The notes below the pieces were generated by a model, which searched no databases, had not been told where the DNA came from, and saw only the letters and a list, made by a program, of their open reading frames with translations. Of a stretch of 42,646 nt of DNA, positions 1 to 7,498 are shown piece after piece. Both the position numbers and the translations under genes were made by a program. The stretch is from an uncultured Bdellovibrio sp. (lineage in GTDB: Bacteria; Bdellovibrionota; Bdellovibrionia; Bdellovibrionales; Bdellovibrionaceae), in the NCBI RefSeq assembly GCF_946478835.1, contig NZ_CAMLDV010000010.1, positions 1 to 42,646 of the forward strand, given 5' to 3'. Within the stretch, counting starts at the first letter, position 1. Each line of letters opens with the position of its first letter.

Positions 1-662
1 ACATCAGAGTCCACACAAAGCCTCGCCGATTCTTAGCCAACGATGGAAAATGGTCCGAGCGTTTGATTTTCCAAAACGAACATTTCGTCGTCGCAAAAAA
101 AATCTCGGGCCTTCCCGTGCATGCGAGCGTCGATAATCAAAAAGAACATCTGCAGAATTACTTAGAGAGCACTGTCGGTTGCAGGTTGTACGGAACTCAC
201 CGCTTGGATGTTCCAACACGTGGGTTGATCGTCTATGCAAAGACGCAAGAGTTTCAAACAGCTTTCAACAAAATGCTGATCGTCCGGGAAATTAAAAAAA
301 TCTATCGCGCATTGGTCGAGGGACAAAATCTTTCTAAAGGAATTTTGACTCACTATATGGAACCATCCCCACGCGCTCCGAAAAAAGTGACGCGTGAAAA
401 ACAAGAGGGCTGGCAAGACTGTGTGCTTGAGATTTTAGATATTCAGTTAAAAGAAGAAAACCGCAGTGAAGTGCGTATTCACCTGCACACGGGGCGTACT
501 CACCAAATCCGCGCGCAGTTAGGCTGCGAAAATCATCCGATTGTGGGTGATCATGCGTATGGTGCTAAAAAATTGTGGGAAGAAGAGAGAGTTGAGTTAG
601 AAGCCTGTGAGCTGAGCTTCATCAACCCGCTCACAGGAGAATCGCATAATTTTAAGATATAG
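1..662 (+). CDS. RluA-family RNA pseudouridine synthase (5' partial)
   Basis: Isomerises specific uridines to pseudouridine in rRNA or tRNA in the cytoplasm. The frame is open from base 3 to the TAG at 660-662 without a start codon of its own kind, and the residues before the TTG at 63 (IRVHTKPRRFLANDGKW) look like normal protein, so the gene very probably begins before the window. The HRLD motif with the catalytic Asp (HRLDVPTRGL) and the C-terminal HTGRTHQIRAQL and GDHAYG motifs are those of the RluA family. About 220 residues are visible, whereas a full member has 220-330. The substrate cannot be told from this fragment. It converges on the barrel gene at 719. Confidence 0.9.
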   Translation, partial: IRVHTKPRRFLANDGKWSERLIFQNEHFVVAKKISGLPVHASVDNQKEHLQNYLESTVGCRLYGTHRLDVPTRGLIVYAKTQEFQTAFNKMLIVREIKKIYRALVEGQNLSKGILTHYMEPSPRAPKKVTREKQEGWQDCVLEILDIQLKEENRSEVRIHLHTGRTHQIRAQLGCENHPIVGDHAYGAKKLWEEERVELEACELSFINPLTGESHNFKI

Positions 663-700
663 CGGAAGCTGCTTCAGCTCCAGGCCGCTGGCCTTCCGCT
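661..700. terminator. hairpin between convergent genes
   Basis: A perfect 8-bp inverted repeat, AGCGGAAG at 661-668 and CTTCCGCT at 693-700, encloses a GC-rich 24-base loop directly after the pseudouridine synthase stop. It sits between two convergent genes and could end both transcripts. There is no T-run on either side, so it is not a canonical intrinsic terminator. Confidence 0.35.
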
Positions 701-718
701 CTGCCGGCGTCCGCCGAT

Positions 719-1639
719 TTAAAACACATAAGCGTTGGTCATCAAAGAATACTGCGTGTTTTCTGGTTGCCAGTAAGCAACGTCTTTACCCTTGTAGCTT
801 CCCAATGTTGTTTGGTTTTGGAAACCCAAAGTGAAAGTCAAACCACGCATAGGGCGCATCTCAAGACCCAAACCTGCTCTTAGGCGAGTCACGTGGCTGC
901 CTTCAAGATCTTCAACGTCAGAAGAGTAATACCAATCTTCATCAAAACCCACTTTAGGTTTTACAGAGAAGTATTTATTGATGTCGATCACAGCTTCTAC
1001 ATAGTTCTCAAAGGAGTATTGCTTCGTCGTACTGCGGGGATCTTTTTTGAACCCACCATCATCATACTGTGGAGTTTCAGGATCGAAGTAAGCTGTTTGT
1101 CGTTGCCAGTAGATATCAGGCTTCACAGCATAAGTGATTGAAGAGAAACGACCGATCGCATATTCGAAGTAACCTTCGAAACGAACCTTGGTCACCATTT
1201 TGGAATTTTGTGAGTACGGACTTGTTGGCAAATAAAGTTTTACGTTACCAGAGATGTCGATGTCGCCGATGTAGCCCAAATCATATTTTGAATAAGCGAA
1301 GTGGATATCTTGAAGATCCGCTGTAGCTGCCACTTGATCGTCGTATTTGTTTCTTCCAGAAGTGTTGTAAGTGAATGGAAGACGAACAGAGAACTTTGTA
1401 TCCGCATCAATCTTGTTGTTGAAACCAAAGTAGTTGTAAGAATCAACAGAACGATCACCAGAAGCTGTTTTGCCATAACTCATGTTAGAAACAGAGGCGA
1501 TAGAGAAGAAGGTCACGTTCCAGTTACGGCGGAAAGAATCACCCGCGGACATAACCAAACTTTCCTCACGCTCTTGGGCATGTACGAACGGTCCAAAACA
1601 AGAAATTGCCAGTGTGAGGGCCAGGGCCTTTTTAAGCAT
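719..1639 (-). CDS. exported outer-membrane beta-barrel protein, unknown role
   Basis: The 306-residue product has a clear signal peptide (MLKKALALTLAISCFGPFVHA) and no transmembrane helix after it. The mature part alternates aromatic and polar residues and ends in AYVF, a terminal Phe typical of proteins inserted by the BAM complex. Stretches such as FSVRLPFTYN, ITYAVKPDIYW and LRAGLGLEMRP read as amphipathic strands. The start is supported by AAGGAG upstream of the ATG. No family was recognised and no catalytic motif is visible. It is transcribed away from the endonuclease-like gene at 1790, so the roughly 150-base gap holds divergent promoters. A structural or transport barrel of the outer membrane is likely; the substrate is unknown. 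Confidence 0.85.
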   Translation of the reverse strand: MLKKALALTLAISCFGPFVHAQEREESLVMSAGDSFRRNWNVTFFSIASVSNMSYGKTASGDRSVDSYNYFGFNNKIDADTKFSVRLPFTYNTSGRNKYDDQVAATADLQDIHFAYSKYDLGYIGDIDISGNVKLYLPTSPYSQNSKMVTKVRFEGYFEYAIGRFSSITYAVKPDIYWQRQTAYFDPETPQYDDGGFKKDPRSTTKQYSFENYVEAVIDINKYFSVKPKVGFDEDWYYSSDVEDLEGSHVTRLRAGLGLEMRPMRGLTFTLGFQNQTTLGSYKGKDVAYWQPENTQYSLMTNAYVF

Positions 1640-1754
1640 GAGAACTCCTTAAAAGATCGGAAAATCCATGGATTTATGCCATATTGCAGCACGTTACACA
1701 ATATCCAATTTTTAGACAGGCTGAGTCTCAACCGTTTCCTGAAAATCTTTGCGC

Positions 1755-1783
1755 TTGAGTCCAAAACCCAATCCCCTTACAAC
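1755..1783 (+). promoter_or_regulatory. candidate sigma-70-like promoter placing +1 at the ATG
   Basis: TTGAGT (1755-1760) and TACAAC (1778-1783) are separated by exactly 17 bases; each matches four of six consensus positions. The expected start point, 6-7 bases after the -10 box, falls on the ATG at 1790. No Shine-Dalgarno sequence precedes that ATG, so the mRNA may be leaderless. The call rests on sequence match alone. Confidence 0.4.
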
Positions 1784-1789
1784 TGGGTC

Positions 1790-2983
1790 ATGAAAAAATT
1801 ACTGTCATTTAGAAACCTGATTCTCGCTCTTGTTCTTTCTCTGGCAACTGGCTGTGCTATTAGCTTTAAAAAGAAACATTGGGACCTGCCTCCGAAGGCC
1901 GACAACGAAGTCTCTGTGATGTCTTTTAACGTCGAAAACCTTTTCGACACAGTTCATGATGAAGACCGCAATGACTATGCGTACTTGCCTTATATGGTGA
2001 AAAAAACCAATCCCAAGTACCAACAGGCCTGCAAAGAGATCAACGGTGACAATTCCTACCGCTTGAATGAGTGCTTGAGCACGGACTGGAATGATGCCCA
2101 GCTCGATCAAAAACTTAAGAATCTTTCTGAAGTGGTTCTGAATGTCGACACCAACGGTCCTGACGTATTGATGCTAATCGAAGTCGAGAACATCAATGTT
2201 CTTAATATCTGGAACAAAAATTATCTGCAAAAAGCAGGTTATCAAACTGTTGTTTTGATTGAAGGCCCAGACAAACGCGGTATCGACGTGGGTTTCATGT
2301 CTCGCCTTCCTTTGGTTAAAAAACCAGTTCTTCACCCTATTCCTTGGAAACCAAAAAACGAGGAAGACAAAAAATGGATGGAGCAATCACGTAATGTTCT
2401 TGAAGTAACTGTCAAAGCACCCAACGGTGATCCTTTGACGTTCTTGGTAGCGCACTTTCCTTCACAAGCAAATCCAACTTACTGGCGCCAACAAGCAGCT
2501 GAGTTTGTAACGAAATTGATGAAAGACAAGGGTCCTAACACGATGGTTATGGCCGGTGGCGACTTAAATATTTCTCACGAGGAGGAATCGAAAGAGCACA
2601 TCTTCCGCGACATCCTTGCGCAAGGCGGAGCCGTTTCTCATTTCGTAGGTTGCAAAGAGTGCCCGGGCACGCACAACTATCGCAAGTCTTGGTCGTTCCT
2701 GGATGCTCATATCTATGGCCCTGCTCTTTTGGCAGACGGTGCTGGAAGCTATCAAATGGAGCCCAACACAATCGACGTGATTCGCTATAGCGACGTTCAT
2801 CTTAAAAAAGGAAAATATCCGAAGCGTTGGGACTACGACAAAATGGAAGGTGTGTCAGATCACTTCCCACTTTATGTCCGTTTGAAGCAACGTGGACCTG
2901 CAAAAACTCCGGTGCAGGATACAGCTCCTAAAGCTGAAGCCAAAAAAGAGACACCGAAGAAAAAATCAAAAACTAAGAAGTAA
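1790..2983 (+). CDS. lipoprotein of the endonuclease/exonuclease/phosphatase superfamily
   Basis: The 397-residue product starts at the ATG that opens a lipoprotein signal (LALVLSLATGC, lipid-modified Cys near residue 22); the longer open frame upstream has no export signal and was rejected. The body carries the superfamily landmarks in order: VMSFNVENLFD (metal-binding Asn), MLIEVEN (metal-binding Glu), GIDVGFMSRLP, FLVAHFPS, GGDLN (catalytic Asp/Asn pair) and a C-terminal SDHFPLYV (Asp-His). The set is complete, so the enzyme should be active as a nuclease or phosphodiesterase. A Lys/Pro-rich tail (about 30 residues, ending KKKSKTKK) follows. An envelope-anchored DNase or phosphatase, perhaps for digesting prey nucleic acid, is plausible but inferred. 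A strong terminator follows the stop. Confidence 0.9.
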   Translation: MKKLLSFRNLILALVLSLATGCAISFKKKHWDLPPKADNEVSVMSFNVENLFDTVHDEDRNDYAYLPYMVKKTNPKYQQACKEINGDNSYRLNECLSTDWNDAQLDQKLKNLSEVVLNVDTNGPDVLMLIEVENINVLNIWNKNYLQKAGYQTVVLIEGPDKRGIDVGFMSRLPLVKKPVLHPIPWKPKNEEDKKWMEQSRNVLEVTVKAPNGDPLTFLVAHFPSQANPTYWRQQAAEFVTKLMKDKGPNTMVMAGGDLNISHEEESKEHIFRDILAQGGAVSHFVGCKECPGTHNYRKSWSFLDAHIYGPALLADGAGSYQMEPNTIDVIRYSDVHLKKGKYPKRWDYDKMEGVSDHFPLYVRLKQRGPAKTPVQDTAPKAEAKKETPKKKSKTKK

Positions 2984-2984
2984 T

Positions 2985-3017
2985 AAAAAAAGCCGCGACA
3001 ACAACGCGGCTTTTTTT
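2985..3017. terminator. bidirectional intrinsic terminator
   Basis: A 13-bp perfect stem, AAAAAAAGCCGCG (2985-2997) and CGCGGCTTTTTTT (3005-3017), has a 7-base loop. The A/T flanks give a T-run on both strands. It separates the convergent genes ending at 2983 and 3030. Confidence 0.92.
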
Positions 3018-3029
3018 ATTTGTGCAGTT

Positions 3030-3983
3030 CTATTCAGAGCCGATCAGTCTTAACCAAGGTTGTGCATCATAGTGACTCTTCAGTCCGTTCATCGCATTGA
3101 TTTGATAGTTGCGATAAGCGGAGTCTCTGGAAAATCCATTGTAACAAGCGCTGTACCCTGAAGAGTATCTATTGTAAGCGCCTAAAATTTTATGCATGGG
3201 ATCTCCGGTTTGATTGCAACTGGCCGAGCGCGCTTCGATGTAGTTGTTGTAGTACTCCGTGAAGCCATAATACAAAGTGCTGCCAATGCCGCAGTATTTT
3301 CCGCTATTAAAAAATTCTGCGTTTAATAATTCATCTGCGCTAAATCCCGAACGCGCAACTTGCGAAATTCCCCAGTCATCCAAGACATTGTAAGAACCAC
3401 CACTTAAGAAAATAAAAAACCAATCTTTATAACGAACGTAGTGCTGCCAGTTGCTTTCTTGCCAAGAAAGAGCTTTGAGTGCTCTTAGGAAAATGGTTTT
3501 TTCCGTTCCCGTTAATACATTGCCATGGTCTGCTAAAAGTTTGGTGCCTGTTTGTTCGATAAGCTTATTCACGTCGCGGTAGTATTCTCCCCTCTTTGTA
3601 GTGATTTGCCACTGTTGTGCAGTCAGAGCATAAGAGAGATCAATTTTTCCATGACAGCTTGTTGTGACGTCAGCCCATTTTGATCCACGTCCACCAGAGA
3701 CTGAACTTTTCAAAGACCAACGATCAAAGAGATTGTAAACGCGTTCACGCGATCCAATATTTTCACGAGAAAGATCCGCAGAAGGAATCGCTGGAATTTC
3801 CGTCACTGGTGGCTGTGGAGTTGGCGTTGGGGAAGGAGTTGGTGTTGGCGACGGAGTCTCATTGTCGACGGTGTGATTAGTATCTTCTGAAGGAGGGGAA
3901 CCCGACGAAGATTTTGAACAAGACACAAATGTCAGAGCAATGAACGAAATAAGAATCGCTCGAAGTGGGGTTCTTAGGACCAT
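3030..3983 (-). CDS. lipoprotein with lytic-transglycosylase-like core
   Basis: The 317-residue product has a lipoprotein signal (lipobox FVSC, Cys22) followed by a disordered Ser/Pro/Thr linker with PTPTP repeats (residues 43-60), which would hold the domain away from the membrane. The C-terminal domain shows the arrangement of the SLT/goose-lysozyme fold: an ALSWQES block with Glu176 as candidate catalytic acid, a DDWGISQV block (205-208, equivalent of GLMQI), and LGAYNRY (268-273, equivalent of the AYNxG block). This suggests cleavage of peptidoglycan glycan strands in the periplasm, but the match is by motif only and the spacing is unusual. AGGAGG stands just upstream of the ATG. It is a single gene, between a bidirectional terminator and another minus-strand lipoprotein. 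Confidence 0.72.
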   Translation of the reverse strand: MVLRTPLRAILISFIALTFVSCSKSSSGSPPSEDTNHTVDNETPSPTPTPSPTPTPQPPVTEIPAIPSADLSRENIGSRERVYNLFDRWSLKSSVSGGRGSKWADVTTSCHGKIDLSYALTAQQWQITTKRGEYYRDVNKLIEQTGTKLLADHGNVLTGTEKTIFLRALKALSWQESNWQHYVRYKDWFFIFLSGGSYNVLDDWGISQVARSGFSADELLNAEFFNSGKYCGIGSTLYYGFTEYYNNYIEARSASCNQTGDPMHKILGAYNRYSSGYSACYNGFSRDSAYRNYQINAMNGLKSHYDAQPWLRLIGSE

Positions 3984-4115
3984 GGCACCTCCTGTTTAAG
4001 TGTGCTCATTTAATAAGCATCACTAAGCAGTCGGCACTATAAAAATCAACCTTGGCCCCAGTTCCCTCCTTAGGTCTCACGCGTTTCGGAGTATTCTCAA
4101 GTTCACTCACTGAAA

Positions 4116-4143
4116 ATAAAAAAGGCCCTCACACGAGAGCCTT
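4116..4143 (-). terminator. intrinsic terminator of the 4172-5140 gene
   Basis: On the minus strand an AAGGC/GCCTT hairpin (4122-4143, with three further inner pairs after one mismatch) is followed by TTTTTTATTTT. It lies about 30 bases after the stop of the lipoprotein gene. Confidence 0.8.
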
Positions 4144-4171
4144 CTTCATTCTTAAATCAGATTTTTCAGGA

Positions 4172-5140
4172 TTAGAAGTTTAACAAACGGCTTAAATCCA
4201 AAGTGGGACGTTTACCGCAAGTCACAAGCTTTCTGATTTCATTTTTAATTTGAATTTGCTCATTACCAGCAACAACGTCGTAAGTTTTCTTAGGACCTGC
4301 AGACCCTTTAACTTTACCGATAAGCTCAGAGCAAAGACCTTCAATCTTCATTGTCACGTTTGCGCCAGAAACGCCTGAGTTGAAAACGCGATCGTTAGAT
4401 CCTGGGTACTTCATAGAGGAATTCATAGAAAGAATTTTGACTTCTGAAGTTTGCAATGACGCTTTATCAATTGTCATCGCAAGATCCATTGAGATTTTGT
4501 TGTTTACGTTGCCAGCACCTTTAGCACCGCCAAGAGAGCCTTCAATTTTAACAACCAACTCATAAGCATCTTTGTTGTCTTTTGACGGAACCAACGCCAA
4601 CTCATAAACGTTGTCTACAAGATTCACATAAAATCTTTTTTTATTTTTATCAGCGGTATCAACTGAATATTTAAGACCCGCAGCTTTGATCTCAACACCC
4701 AAGTCACCGTTCAACTCGCCATGTGTGACGTCCAAAGATTTAGACGCTTTGGTTTTCCAAGCACCATCTTCAGTCGCGTATTCAAGATTTTCTTTAGCAG
4801 CCGTGATCTTAGCTTGTTTTAAACCTTTGTCGTTATCCGCTAGTTTTTCTAGAGCATACTGAGTTTTAGTTGCATCCAAAGAACCTGTCGCCAATTTCAC
4901 AAGCTCTACAGCTTCGATTTGTCTTTCAATCAAGAACGCTGACAAACCATAATCAGTTAAAGAAAACTGATTCGGATTTCTTTGAGTAGCACCGCCACCT
5001 TTACCCGCTTTTCTAGCGTTCTGCTGTTGAATTGTAGCGCGCAGATTTTTATCCACCACAGCCTTATCTTGAGGCGTGCAGGCAGAAGTTAACAAGGCAG
5101 ACGAAATAAGAAGAGCTGAGAAAATATTGGCTGTTTTCAT
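4172..5140 (-). CDS. lipoprotein of unknown function
   Basis: The 322-residue product has a lipoprotein signal with Cys21 (LLTSAC). A basic, Gly-rich segment follows (about residues 40-52, RKAGKGGG), then a Lys/Asp-rich domain of predicted beta strands with no recognised motif. Two Cys near the C terminus (GLCSEL and LVTCGK) could form a disulphide in the periplasm. It resembles the large class of Bdellovibrio-type lipoproteins without named domain. The start is chosen because it begins the signal peptide; only a weak GAG precedes it. It is transcribed alone, with an intrinsic terminator after it. Confidence 0.85.
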   Translation of the reverse strand: MKTANIFSALLISSALLTSACTPQDKAVVDKNLRATIQQQNARKAGKGGGATQRNPNQFSLTDYGLSAFLIERQIEAVELVKLATGSLDATKTQYALEKLADNDKGLKQAKITAAKENLEYATEDGAWKTKASKSLDVTHGELNGDLGVEIKAAGLKYSVDTADKNKKRFYVNLVDNVYELALVPSKDNKDAYELVVKIEGSLGGAKGAGNVNNKISMDLAMTIDKASLQTSEVKILSMNSSMKYPGSNDRVFNSGVSGANVTMKIEGLCSELIGKVKGSAGPKKTYDVVAGNEQIQIKNEIRKLVTCGKRPTLDLSRLLNF

Positions 5141-5176
5141 GGCTCAGGAATCTAGCTTGAAAACCGCGAAGTTTCT

Positions 5177-5200
5177 AGAGGAAGTACAAGGACTTCCCCT
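5177..5200 (-). other. inverted repeat after the methyltransferase gene
   Basis: AGAGGAAGT and ACTTCCCCT form a 9-bp stem with one mismatch and a 6-base loop. It lies between the methyltransferase stop (5224) and the lipoprotein start (5140), both on the minus strand. There is no T-run, so it may be a weak terminator or an RNA 3'-end structure. Confidence 0.35.
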
Positions 5201-5223
5201 AATTCTAACCATTTCCTAAAAAT

Positions 5224-6411
5224 TTACAGGCGTGTCAAAACCGTGAACAGGCAGCGGAGTCCGCCATTATTGATTTTATGCTCTTTAAGGATGCGGTAGC
5301 CTTTCGGCACTGGCTGAACCCGCTCTTTTTCTGGGTATAAAATACCTAGCTTTTCTGGCTTGTAGCGGCGGCAAAGGACCTCTGCCAAGCTTTTAAGACC
5401 GCCTTTGACGGCTTCAGGAAGACGCTCCCCATACGGAGGGTTTACAATCATCCATACACGGCTATTTGCTGGCTGATCTTCGCTTTCTAAGGCATCCCTT
5501 AGAAGGAACTCCGCTTCGGCTTTTTTAAAGTTCTTTTTACGGGCCGTCGCGATCTGTTTTTCCACTTCTGCGAAATTTCTTTCCGCAACAGGAATCATCT
5601 CTTCGTTGATATCAAAGCCCACGAACTTTTTAAAAATCACTTCCGGAGGAAGCTCATAGTTAAAAACAAAGCTTGGCGACAAAAATAACTTCGGCGTTTT
5701 TTTCCATTTTTGAAAAGCATAGGGACGAACAAACTGCCCGTTCCACAAAGCACGAGCCTCTGTTAAAAAAGTTCCAGAGCCCATCATAGGGTCTAACAAA
5801 GTGACTTGGCTGATCTCCGCCGGAGTTGCATCGCCAATCAGATTTTTTAAAAGATAAGCCGCGATCGTTTCGCGCAAAGGAGCTTCGCCTTTTAAAACAG
5901 ACCAGCCCCTTTTGTGAAGATGCTCACCCGTGGAATCAAGACTGATCGTGCAAAGATCATCATCCATGCGAATGTAAATACTTGCGCAAGGCTCAGCACC
6001 CTGTTTATCACCGAAGATTTCTTTTAAAGCCTTCTCGGCACTTTCCTGCAGACGCTTTTCATTATTCAAGCGACTTTTTTGCGCCGCCACTTCCCACTCG
6101 ACAGTACCGTGAGCAAGAAATTCGTTCCAAGGAAGAGATTTGAATTTTTGATAGAACTTCGGAAGATCGCGGGCCTTAAAAGAAGCCATACGCAACAAAA
6201 TACGGTTGGCCGTTTTTAAAAAGAAATTAAGCTGCAGTCCCGCAAAGAGTTCTGTTTCAAACTCAAGGCCTCCTTCAAGAACTTGCACTTCAGGAAAAGG
6301 CAATGAATGAGTTTTTGCATCCTTCCCCAAAAGATACGGCCACACTTCTTTCATCTCAAGCAGTGTGCTTTCCTCATAATCCAACGGGGTCGCGACGAAA
6401 AAACGATTCAT
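5224..6411 (-). CDS. THUMP-domain RNA N2-guanine methyltransferase, RlmL-like
   Basis: The 395-residue product resembles the methyltransferase half of RlmL/YcbY, which makes m2G in 23S rRNA using S-adenosylmethionine. Residues 1-160 carry a THUMP-type RNA-binding region and the characteristic LHKRGW (165-170). The SAM motif LLDPMMGSGTF (205-215) is followed by the catalytic NPPYGERL (324-331). The second RlmK-type domain of enterobacterial RlmL is absent, as is usual outside gammaproteobacteria. GGAGG lies inside the end of the upstream gene, 3 bases before which the stop sits, so this is the last gene of the 11141-5224 operon. It is an RNA-modification gene behind three envelope genes, probably a case of shared transcription rather than shared function. 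Confidence 0.9.
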   Translation of the reverse strand: MNRFFVATPLDYEESTLLEMKEVWPYLLGKDAKTHSLPFPEVQVLEGGLEFETELFAGLQLNFFLKTANRILLRMASFKARDLPKFYQKFKSLPWNEFLAHGTVEWEVAAQKSRLNNEKRLQESAEKALKEIFGDKQGAEPCASIYIRMDDDLCTISLDSTGEHLHKRGWSVLKGEAPLRETIAAYLLKNLIGDATPAEISQVTLLDPMMGSGTFLTEARALWNGQFVRPYAFQKWKKTPKLFLSPSFVFNYELPPEVIFKKFVGFDINEEMIPVAERNFAEVEKQIATARKKNFKKAEAEFLLRDALESEDQPANSRVWMIVNPPYGERLPEAVKGGLKSLAEVLCRRYKPEKLGILYPEKERVQPVPKGYRILKEHKINNGGLRCLFTVLTRL

Positions 6412-6414
6412 GAA

Positions 6415-7482
6415 TTAAAACCTCCAGTAGGCGTCAAACAAAAGATAGTAACCGTCGACCGGAGAAAATTTTAACGACGCAACATCTGTCGCATTCAAAG
6501 AAAAACTCAAATGAAACTTATCCCAGATTTTTAAGTACGTCAGATATCCCCCGACAGCTTTCTTTTCAAAGTTATAACTCGGGCCCAGAAGAACGCGGTC
6601 CCAGTTGTCGAGGATAAATTCATAACCCGTTTGGAAAGAGCTCGTTCCCAAGGATTTGATCGCCGTGGCGTCTTGGGCTTCATCAAAGGTAAAAAGGGCG
6701 ACCGTTAAAAGCGTGTGCGACACAACACTCTCAGAAGAAATCGAATCCCAGTGCACGTTCAGATTGAGTGTTGAGCCGGTTTGATTGGGAATTTTAGCGT
6801 AAGTTAAACCCGCGGCAAAAACATTCGAATACGATTCGTACACTTGCATTTTTGCAGAGGCATTCACCGCTCCCAAAAAATCCGCTGGAACGACCGTCCC
6901 CACTGTCAGCCACTTTTTAAGTCCGTAGTTCACTTGGCCGAACCAAGTGATCATGTATTCGCCTTGCCACAATGTTTGCGCCGTTTCACCAACCGCAACA
7001 CCTTGAGTGAAAAGAGGTTTGTACTTGGAAGAAATATTTTTTCCCGATTGAGTGACAATCAGGTCTGTCGTGCCCTTGTATTTTTCATTCTCCGAACTTA
7101 AATCCAAGTGCATCAACTGATCACCGACCTGGATAAAGTTCAAACGCGATTGACGAAGAAGTTCCGCTGTCAGTTCATAAGTGCCGTCTTGCTTATTCTC
7201 AATACCCGTCACTTCCACAAAACCGATAATGCCGGCGGCCGGAGTTTGCGATTCAAGGGCAATGATCTCGCCGATGTACCAGTCACTGAAAGTGCTGATC
7301 GCCTTTAGAGTTTTATTGTCGATGATAGATTGAACGCGGGCACGGGATTCAGGATGAAGAGCGCGGGCGTCTTCTGCTGCGGGCTCACGAACAACAATAG
7401 GAACTTCGTCGTCCATAGAGGACGCCCAAGTGAAGCTAGAGCCTAGTGTCAGCAATAAGAATAAAACGAGCCTTAAAGTCAT
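6415..7482 (-). CDS. exported outer-membrane protein with N-terminal soluble domain
   Basis: The 355-residue product has a signal peptide (MTLRLVLFLLLTLGSSFTWA). Residues 55-145 form a soluble part; the stretch from GFVEVTG through IQVGDQLMHL looks like an OB/SH3-like beta domain of the kind found in flagellar-basal-body FlgT-type proteins, though this is only a resemblance. The remaining 200 residues read as amphipathic strands (INTVNYGLKK-like turns, LTVALFTF, HLSFSLNAT) and end in YWRF, a BAM-type terminal Phe. It follows the EF-hand lipoprotein gene by 16 bases and precedes the methyltransferase by 3, so the four genes probably share a transcript. No matching gene is seen beside the second barrel/EF-hand module. 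Confidence 0.82.
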   Translation of the reverse strand: MTLRLVLFLLLTLGSSFTWASSMDDEVPIVVREPAAEDARALHPESRARVQSIIDNKTLKAISTFSDWYIGEIIALESQTPAAGIIGFVEVTGIENKQDGTYELTAELLRQSRLNFIQVGDQLMHLDLSSENEKYKGTTDLIVTQSGKNISSKYKPLFTQGVAVGETAQTLWQGEYMITWFGQVNYGLKKWLTVGTVVPADFLGAVNASAKMQVYESYSNVFAAGLTYAKIPNQTGSTLNLNVHWDSISSESVVSHTLLTVALFTFDEAQDATAIKSLGTSSFQTGYEFILDNWDRVLLGPSYNFEKKAVGGYLTYLKIWDKFHLSFSLNATDVASLKFSPVDGYYLLFDAYWRF

Positions 7483-7498
7483 TAAGACTCAACGTATC

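Noticed and set aside
1301..1789. Upstream extension of the endonuclease-like open frame
   Set aside because: It runs antisense through the barrel gene, lacks protein-like composition, and would bury the lipoprotein signal at 1790.
3822..3860. Short tandem repeat as a possible mobile or CRISPR-type element
   Set aside because: It only encodes the Pro/Thr linker of the lipoprotein and has no spacers or flanking repeats.
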